From: Sciurus carolinensis
Lineage: Eukaryota; Chordata; Mammalia; Rodentia; Sciuridae
Length of the DNA: 64,000 nt
Assembly: GCF_902686445.1 (NCBI RefSeq)
Contig: NC_062220.1
Span: forward strand, 114,686,643 to 114,750,642
Direction of reading: 5' to 3'
Position 1 is the stretch's first letter; each line of letters opens with the position of its first letter. Positions 46,281 through 64,000 of the stretch are shown piece by piece. The notes under the pieces were generated by a model. The model was not told the origin of the DNA, ran no database searches, and saw nothing but the letters and a program-made list of their open reading frames with translations. The position numbers were made by a program, and so were the translations under genes.

Positions 46281-47060
46281 ACTCTTGACCCTGGGCTAGA
46301 GGTTTCAAGGGATTTTCCAAGCGTCAGGCACCCTAGATGTAGTTCCATGAGCCAGCCAGACCCAGAAGCTAAGGCCAGAACGTCAAAGACTGGTGAGATG
46401 TTCCACATCACCTTCTATACCGCCGCCGGTCTCACCTCGCGGCGGTGTTTGTTGCTTTACTTCACAGGCCAGTACCGCGTTCCCATGGACCCCGCCTTCC
46501 AAAGTTCCCGTTCCCTCAGATTTGGCATCTCTTGTGGAGAGCCCCGTTACCCTTAGGCCCGCCTCCTCAAAACTCCACCTTCTTACTACCTTATACTCTA
46601 GCTTTAGGACCACATCCTCCAGGCCCCCCTTTCAAATCTGACGCCTTTTATTCCCATTGGTCCCTTTTCCCGTGGGCCTACCTTTTCTAAGTTCCACCCC
46701 TGCCTTCCATAGTCCTTTCCTCAAGCCCCACTGAACCCTCTCAGATCAGGGTTGCTTCCTTAGATTCTGTTCCTGACTCCCACGGGGAGGCCTTGCAGAC
46801 CTTGCTTCTTGTTTTGCAGAGACAAACCTTCAGTCGCGCCTACTTCTCTCCCAGTGCTGAGATTCTCTCATCCTTGTTCCCTCTCCTCTCAAGTCTGGAA
46901 TGCAGGGAACCTATTTAGAGCCCCTGCCTAGACTTCAGTTTTCTCACTTGTGAAATGGGGCAGTGATAGAAAGTGTTTCCTTCCCAAGACCCTTTCCCCC
47001 TCCCTGCACACTGTACCTTGTTAATGTCATTGTTATTATTAATGTAGAATGGTAATGATA

Positions 47061-47180
47061 GCTAGAACCCATCTCAGTGGCATGTGCTTTTAGTCCCAGC
47101 TACCCCAGAAACTGAGATAGGAGGATGCTTGAGGCAAGGGGTTGGAAACCAGCAACATAGCAAGATACTGTAGTAAGTAA
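47061..47180 (+). repeat. B1-like SINE
   Basis: CAGTGGCATGTGCTTTTAGT, CCCAGCTACCCCAGAAACTG and AACCAGCAACATAGCAAGAT. Confidence 0.75.
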
Positions 47181-48065
47181 ATGAATAGAAGCAAGCAAGC
47201 TAGGACTTATTAAGTATTTACTGCAAACCAGACCCTGTACCAAACACTACTTGTGTTAAATCATTTGTTCCTTATAGCATCCTATTTACAATTACCATGA
47301 AGTTCAGAGTTGGTAGAGTGGGAACTTAAACTCAGGCCCATCTTCTCTACCAATGCAGATGGTTATTCTTTTTTTTTTTTTTTTTTTAAATTCAAGGCCC
47401 AAATCTCTTTGGTGTTACCAGAGATCCAAGCAATCAGCAGTTGAAGATTAGAGAACTGACAACTGCCATGTAGGTGGTTTTAGAGTTTCTAAAGTGTTTT
47501 CATAGGGGTGACTTTGAATTTTAGTGAGTGCACTGGCTGGACGGTAGGCATAATCTTTACCAGTAAGGTAAGAGGCTATTTCTAAAGAAGAGAGAGGGCC
47601 TAAATGGTGAACAGGAGTGAACAAAAGGTTCCTGCCCTTCTCTGGGAGTCAGACGTCCACCCTGTGAACTAAGTGCTTCTCAAACCACACATCTGTATAA
47701 CCTCGGTTTTCAGAAGAAATGACAAAAGGTAGCCTTGAATATTCTTGATGCTTTAGCTTTTGCTGCTACTTATCTGAACCAGAATCTAATGGGAGTTGGT
47801 GTCCAAGATGGCCTGAGATGGCAGTTGTAGTTATTTGATGGTGAACAGATCAGTGTTTCTTGGTGTCTTCACCAGGAAGTTCATGAGTTCCAGGTCCTTT
47901 ACCCCTGAATATGCTTCCTCCCAGGCTGGGACTTTTTGCTTGCTTTATCTCCTTCATGTTCATTCTAGGAAGGAAACCCAAATGTTTTGGTCTGTTTTTT
48001 CCCTCTTTCCACCTCACTCCTTGGGGACACAAAATCTCTTAGGTAGCAGTATCTCACGAGAGGCA

Positions 48066-48079
48066 GTTGCCAAGGCAAC
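48066..48079. promoter_or_regulatory. RFX X-box 2
   Basis: GTTGCCAAGGCAAC, a complete GTTGCC-N2-GGCAAC X-box in the presumed first intron of CCDC157. Not within a SINE. Confidence 0.65.
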
Positions 48080-48242
48080 ACATGTATGCTTGTTTGGAGT
48101 ATGAGCATATGTGCGCCAACACACACTGCTTCCTAGCTTGAGTGAATCTGACATACCCAAGTTTACCCTCAGAGACCCTCAGATATAATTGTTTCCTGGA
48201 AGACAGGGATCTGTATGTCCTGCTGTGTTCCTTGTCTTTTTC

Positions 48243-48410
48243 CTCCCCTGATACTGGGGATTGAACCAGGGGTGCCGTACTACTGAGATACACTCTGGTT
48301 CATTTTTTATTTTGAGACAGGGTCTCACTAAGTTGCCCAGGCTGGCCTCAAACTTGCAATCCTCCTGCCTTAGCCTCCTGAGTTGCTGGAATTACAGGTA
48401 TGCACCACTT
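48243..48410 (-). repeat. MEN SINE
   Basis: ACTGGGGATTGAACCAGGGG, GAGACAGGGTCTCACTAAGT, TGCCCAGGCTGGCCTCAAAC and TGCTGGAATTACAGGTATGC. Confidence 0.85.
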
Positions 48411-48451
48411 TTTAAGTTTGTAGTTTTTGTTATTTTAGGTGTTGATGGACC

Positions 48452-48545
48452 TTTATTTTATTTATTTATATGTGGTGCTGAGAATTGAACTCGGTACCTC
48501 ACACATGCCTAGCAAGTGCTCTACCCCTGAACTACAATCCCAATC
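48452..48545 (-). repeat. ID SINE
   Basis: TATTTTATTTATTTATATGT tail, then GGTGCTGAGAATTGAACTCG, GCCTAGCAAGTGCTCTACCC and GAACTACAATCCCAATCC. Confidence 0.85.
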
Positions 48546-48743
48546 CTGTCCCTAGTCTTGATACAGCACACAGCAGTATGGATACTTAGTCCCTGTTTGC
48601 TAAATATACGCAGCATCTGACCCTCTACACCTGCACTGTGCAAGACTATAGCTACCAGCCCATATGGCTTTTAAGCATGAAAAACTGTCTGATACCAATT
48701 GATATGCTCTGTAAGGGTCAAATAGACACTAGGTGACTTAATT

Positions 48744-48950
48744 TTTTCTTTTTTTTTTTTTTTTTTTTTTTGTGTATTGGGGATTGAACCCAGGAGTGCT
48801 TAACCACCAAGCCACATCCCCAGCACTTTAAATTTTGAGACAGGGTCTCACTAAGTTGCTAAATGCCTCGGTAATCTGCTGAGGTTGGCTTGATCCTCCT
48901 GCCTCAACCTCCTGAGTTACTGGGATTATAGGTGGTGCCACCATATCTGG
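48744..48950 (-). repeat. MEN SINE with poly-T
   Basis: Long T run, then GTATTGGGGATTGAACCCAG, CAAGCCACATCCCCAGCAC, AGACAGGGTCTCACTAAGTT and TTACTGGGATTATAGGTGGT. Confidence 0.9.
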
Positions 48951-50669
48951 CACAGGAGACTTATTTTTAAAATGTAAAAAAAAAAATCTTACTTTTATGT
49001 TGAGTTCATGTTGAAATAATGTTTTGAGGATATCAGGGTAAAGAAAATGTTATTAAAATTAATTAACCACTTTTTTACTCTTTTTAATGTGCTATAGGAG
49101 AAAAAAAGTAGTATCTTTTCCTTACCCATCACAAGGATCTTGACTGAGGCCCCTATAACAAAAGACAAATTAGCAAGAGAAGCACATACAAATTTATTTA
49201 ATAAAAGTTTTCCATGACATGGAAGGCTTCAGAAGTGAAGACTCAAAGAAACCAAGAAATCTGTGTATTTTCATTCACAGCCATACGAAAATAGATAGAA
49301 CTAAAGGAAGGAACTTAGCAAGGACTATTTGTTCACATTTTTCTTGCCATTCCTGTGTGACATTCTTTACCAATCAGATATATAGGAGAGGAAAACTGTC
49401 ACACAGTGTCTTTAGGAGAGAAGGGAGGGAGAAGGTCATTGAGTGACCTCCCTAGGTTTTGTGGACCATTTTAGGGAAGAAAGATGAAGGGAAGGTAAGA
49501 ATGACCTCACTGCTTCTACTGGTCTCTCAGTTTCTAAGATGTGATATTTTGGGGTACAGTTCCTGCACCCCATCAGTGGCTAGTACAAAATCTAAAACCC
49601 CATATATGCCTTGCATTGTATTTATCTTGAACACTGCTCAATTGAAACAGCATGGCCTGAGTAAAGAGCAGAGATGTTAGGTTCAGAATCCCAGCTCCCT
49701 AGCTTCCCAGGGCCTCAGTTTTGTTTTCTGTGTAAAGGAGGTAAATTTAGGGAAGTAGTGACAGTAGACCTTTTAGTCAAAGCTAGCACTATTGAATCAT
49801 GCCCACTGTGTTTAGGCTCAAAGCATGCCTCCCACCTACCCTTTCACCCCATTTCTTCATCCTTAAATACCCTCCCCTCCTTCATAGACAGCTTCCACCC
49901 TACCCCCAGGAATCCCTGACTGACTGTGCACCCATTTACCCTTGCCTTCATCCATTTTCAGGTACTGGAGGGCAGCTTGAGGCCAGCCTTGCAGCAGACA
50001 CAGGAAACCAGGCAACTGAATGAGACCCAGAGTCTAAGAACCAGAACCAGTGGGTCACTCCAGCACCATAGGCAGACACATGTGAGAGGTGTTCTTTTGG
50101 AGCCAGAACTCACTTTAGCCCTTGGTATCACTCTCAGGTGTGTGAGCTTCTCAGCACCTGTGAACAAGCTGGTCCCCAGGCCTCTTAGCCCAACTGGGCA
50201 GGTCATACTCAACAAGGTCCACAAACAGGAAGACAGACAACTGTCAAACACAGATAAATAATTAATGATTCCATCCTGGTAGTGGCATACGCTTAGAAGA
50301 AAAAGACACAGTGCTAAAAACAGTGTATAATAGGGGACCTCACTCAGACTGGGTTCCTGGAGAGCTTTCCTGAGGAAGGTGTCTTATCTAGAGGAAGTAT
50401 AGGGAATGGGCACATTCTGGGTGATGAGACCAGAAAGTGTTCCAGTCCTCAGTGCTAGTGTGTTGTGACTTGCTTGAGGCCATGAAGCCAGGAAGAGCAA
50501 GGTTGGGATTCTTTGAGTCAAGATGTAGTGGGCTCCATGTTACCAGAGTGGTTAGGATAGGTCTCCATACAAGTTTTCAGGCTTTCATCCCTTACACTTC
50601 AGATCTGATTTTTCCCCAAAGCCAGTGCATTTTAAATGTCTTTTGTGAATTTTTTCTTTAATCAGTATT

Positions 50670-51260
50670 CAGTCATTCATTTGCCAGTAAGCATCTACAA
50701 TGGGCCAGGCCCAGCTGACTATGTTGGGGATACCACAGTGACTAAGTGACCCAGAGAAGAGACTGTTCCAGCAGAGAGGGATCAGGGATGAGATGGGATA
50801 ATCAGCCTGGAGGGTGCTTTGGGAAGACTTCCTGGAGGAGGTGATATCCAGGGACCCTGAAGGAAGAAAGGAGTTTAGCCAGGTGACAGGAATCCATTGG
50901 AGAAGCATGATTCATATTGGGGACAGATGAGCAGGATTCAGAAAATGAGTGTGGAGGGCACATGACTGCTGCTCACAGCTGATGGTGGTAGGAGTGGAAT
51001 ATGGCAGAGTAGACTATGAGTTGAGGGATGTGGCCAGAGGTGGCTTTTCTCCCAAGGACCATAGGGAGTCTTGAGGGGATACTGGCCAACTGAAGTCAGA
51101 TAGGGTTTGGTGCAGATCTCTTGAGCCAAAGTTGATCAAATTGCAGTGGCAGGGCTATAGGCCTGTTAGAAGCTGTTGCATTAGTCTAGGCAGGAGATTA
51201 ACAGTGGTCTAGTATGTCCCAACGTCCCTGACATGGTGTAGCTAAAACTCTTTTAGTTGT
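50670..51260 (+). repeat. L2 relic
   Basis: CATCTACAATGGGCCAGGCC, GGGAAGACTTCCTGGAGGAG and GGACCCTGAAGGAAGAAAGG fit the L2 3' part. Old and diverged. Confidence 0.6.
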
Positions 51261-51486
51261 CTATGCCCTTGTTTGAGAGTTTGCCCTGGGAGGGAAGGGT
51301 GGTAAACACATTCCTGTTTCACAGCTGTATGCACCCAACATTTGGGCCTGGCACTTGCATGCTCTCAGGAAGTACTTGAGATAATGGGATAGGCAGGGTG
51401 GGTACAGGGTTGGGTGAATGAGAGAGGAAGGATGGCCAAGCCACCCCAAACCAGGTCCCTAAAGGCGTTGTCACTCAGGGATGGCC

Positions 51487-51642
51487 AGCCTGGTCACATA
51501 TAAGGTGTATTCTGAGTGTTTTGAAAGTTCCGGGCGAGCAACTGCCTTATATCTGTGAACCCTAGAGCCTTCCCTTTATAGATGACAGAGCTGAGACCCC
51601 AAGAAGTTAAGAGCCCCCCCAAAGCCATAGGGTGAGCAGGGC
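51487..51642 (+). repeat. Inverted repeat, left arm, before CCDC157 coding exon 1
   Basis: 156 bp whose reverse complement lies at 53611-53764 (about a dozen differences and one 2-nt gap). It contains a MIR-like core (ATAGATGACAGAGCTGAGAC). Confidence 0.9.
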
Positions 51643-51744
51643 ACTTCTCCCCAAAGTCAGGGGCAGAATTTTGACTGAGAAGCAACCAGGCAGATCAGGT
51701 ATTTCCAAAGATTCCTTCAGCAGCAATTACCTGACTTTGACTAA

Positions 51745-60017
<8,273 letters not shown>

Positions 60018-60067
60018 GCTATGGTAGGGGTGGGGATAGAGAATGGGTAGCTGACAACTCCCAATGG

Positions 60068-60073
60068 AATAAA
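60068..60073 (+). terminator. CCDC157: CCDC157 poly(A) signal
   Basis: AATAAA in CCAATGGAATAAAGACCC, about 50 nt after the stop, giving a very short 3' UTR. Confidence 0.75.
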
Positions 60074-60090
60074 GACCCAGCCATCTAACC

Positions 60091-61000
60091 AAGGTGATCT
60101 TACAGATCTTACAGAATGGCTAAACTGACAAAGAGTCATTCCTCCTCTGTATAGGCAGGAGGCTGAGGCCACACCATGCAGGTCATTGGCCAGCAGAGAC
60201 CTGGCCCCACCAGTACGCAGGAGCTTCCTAACTCCCTCCTGATAGACTTAGGAAAAAGAGAGCCCATCACAGGCAAAAAGAAGCTTCTAGCACCTGGGCC
60301 AGGTGAAGAAGTCTTTCTGTTCCTACAGTAAGGACCAAGGGGTAAACCTGGACTCCGTAACTGGCACCTACTAAGAGGAAGATCAGAGTGTGGGGGATGT
60401 GGAGGGGAAAGCAAGTGAGGACATCTGAAGCAAGCAATGAGTCAAATGCCAGGATGCTGGCTCAGGGCTTCCTGAGGCAAACAGAGTGCAGCAGTGCCTT
60501 CAGCCTCCCACCTGGCTCTGATCCTGGATCTGGGGATATTAAGGACCCAAGAACACCAGGCATCCTTTCAATAAGGAACTCCTTACCTTTAGGAACTCGT
60601 CATGAAGATTTCTCTAAGTCCTGGAAGTCAGAGCCTCAGGAGGGCCAAAAAAGGCAAAGCCAGGCCTTAGACACCTTAGCCCTTCAAGTCAGCCACAGAG
60701 AATGGTCCCGGCATTGAATCCCCTTCAGGTGTCAAGTGTCTGACTTCCTTTTCTTTTCCACCAGCCAGAGCAAACTCTGCTTTTAACAAGCCCACATGAA
60801 AGTCAGGCTCACTTGAGTGCTTTCCCCACCTTAAAGTCAACTATGCATATAGTATAAGCTAATCACAGGGATAAAATCCCTTAAGAGTCACCATTCCAGA
60901 GACTATACAAGGCATGTTCATGACAAGGTAGGAATGGGGGATCTTAAGGGTCATATGAGAATTCTACCTGCCACCAGCAACATCCACACAAATTTTACAT
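60091..61000. other. Tail-to-tail intergenic region CCDC157 - RNF215
   Basis: About 0.9 kb of unique sequence. No gene or repeat recognised. Confidence 0.7.
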
Positions 61001-61021
61001 CATATTTAAAATATATCCACA

Positions 61022-61027
61022 TTTATT
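61022..61027 (-). terminator. RNF215: RNF215 poly(A) signal
   Basis: AATAAA on the minus strand, followed by a GU-rich stretch (rc of 60965-60993, TGTGTGGATGTTGCTGGTGG). The 3' UTR would be about 730 nt. Confidence 0.75.
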
Positions 61028-61739
61028 TTACTATTAAAACTTCCCAACCCCAACTCTTAAAAAATGGATACCCTTGGAAAATATACCACATTTATCCTGT
61101 GGCTTCAAGTATCCTGGTCAGCAACATACAGCCCAACCAAGAACAGGACTGGATGGTTTCTAAGGCCTCTGGTCCCAGCCAGGCCCAGGAAGGGAGCCCA
61201 GCTGAACAAGCAGCAGGACCCATGGCTCCCAGTACCCAAGGACCGAAGGCAGCAGGCAGTAGAGTCATCTCTGGGTTTAACATCACAGCCTTGACCAAGA
61301 CATTCTGAAAGGTCAGGCCAGGGTGCCCCAAGGTCAAAGAACTTTTCCATTAATCCACCCCCCAATAAATAAGCATAAAACCCAGCTACTATATTCTCAG
61401 GGATATTGAGAGCTCCTAGAGGACTGGGGGCAGCAGCACTGGGCCCCACATTCTCTTTTCCCAGGGCCCTCGGAGCTGCCTGTGACAAGGGAAGACACAG
61501 ACATCCCAAGATTACAGAGAAGGACCCCAGAGTGACCTCTCCCTTGCCTGGTGGGTCCTGACCTGCATCCTTGGCCTGGGGCTGCAGGTCTCTCCTTCCC
61601 AGCAAGGTCATGGAGAGGCCCATATCCTTCCTTCACCCACAGGAAATGTCCTGTCCATCCCATTGTCCTGTCCCAGGAGTCCAGGCTGAGGGCCAGGGTA
61701 CAGGTGGGAAAGTTCCATCCCCACATCCAGAATCCCCAG

Positions 61740-64000
<2,261 letters not shown>

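Noticed and set aside
49150..49450. Possible LTR or DNA-transposon relic in the CCDC157 upstream region
   Set aside because: It has the feel of an old repeat (AT-rich, AATTTATTTAATAAAAG), but I could not assign a family or boundaries, so it is not listed as a feature.

Overview
This is a mammalian nuclear genomic window. It has long introns, GT-AG exons, CpG-rich promoters and dense SINEs. The young SINEs are B1-plus-ID dimers (MEN type) and single ID elements, and there are rodent-style L1 3' ends. That mix points to the squirrel family (Sciuridae: ground squirrel, marmot or tree squirrel). The gene order TBC1D10A - SF3A1 - CCDC157 - RNF215 matches human chromosome 22q12.2. The organism call is an inference from repeat type and synteny.

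Layout. Positions 1-18664 are intron 1 of TBC1D10A (minus strand). Its first coding exon is 18665-18873, with a CpG/CCAAT/GC-box promoter behind it. From 19170 to 27295 is intergenic DNA, mostly SINEs, an old L1 broken by SINEs, and a 125-bp inverted duplication. SF3A1 (minus) runs from its poly(A) signal at 27316 to its ATG at 46054. All 16 coding exons can be placed with correct phase and add up to 793 residues, the length of the human protein. A compact CpG-rich head-to-head promoter (about 46055-46280) separates SF3A1 from CCDC157 (plus). CCDC157 has ten coding exons between 51781 and 60017, giving a predicted coiled-coil protein of 719 residues. RNF215 (minus) lies tail-to-tail with CCDC157. 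Only its last four exons (transmembrane segment and RING-H2 finger, 61740-62550) are inside the window.

How the genes relate. They do not form a pathway. SF3A1 is a core U2 snRNP splicing factor; TBC1D10A is a Rab GTPase-activating protein; CCDC157 is a coiled-coil protein; RNF215 is a membrane RING ubiquitin ligase. The shared SF3A1/CCDC157 promoter carries YY1, ETS, GC-box and ZNF143-type motifs. It also has an RFX X-box, and a second one lies 1.8 kb into the CCDC157 side.

Most interesting points: (1) a 69-nt in-frame segment with good splice borders inside SF3A1 intron 5, a candidate cassette exon adding 23 residues; (2) SF3A1 intron 14 is 213 nt, stop-free and in frame, although a SINE has inserted into it; (3) a 125-bp near-perfect inverted copy of local DNA inserted inside an ID SINE, which looks like a template-switch event; (4) 155-bp inverted arms that flank the first coding exon of CCDC157; (5) two near-palindromic RFX X-boxes at CCDC157.
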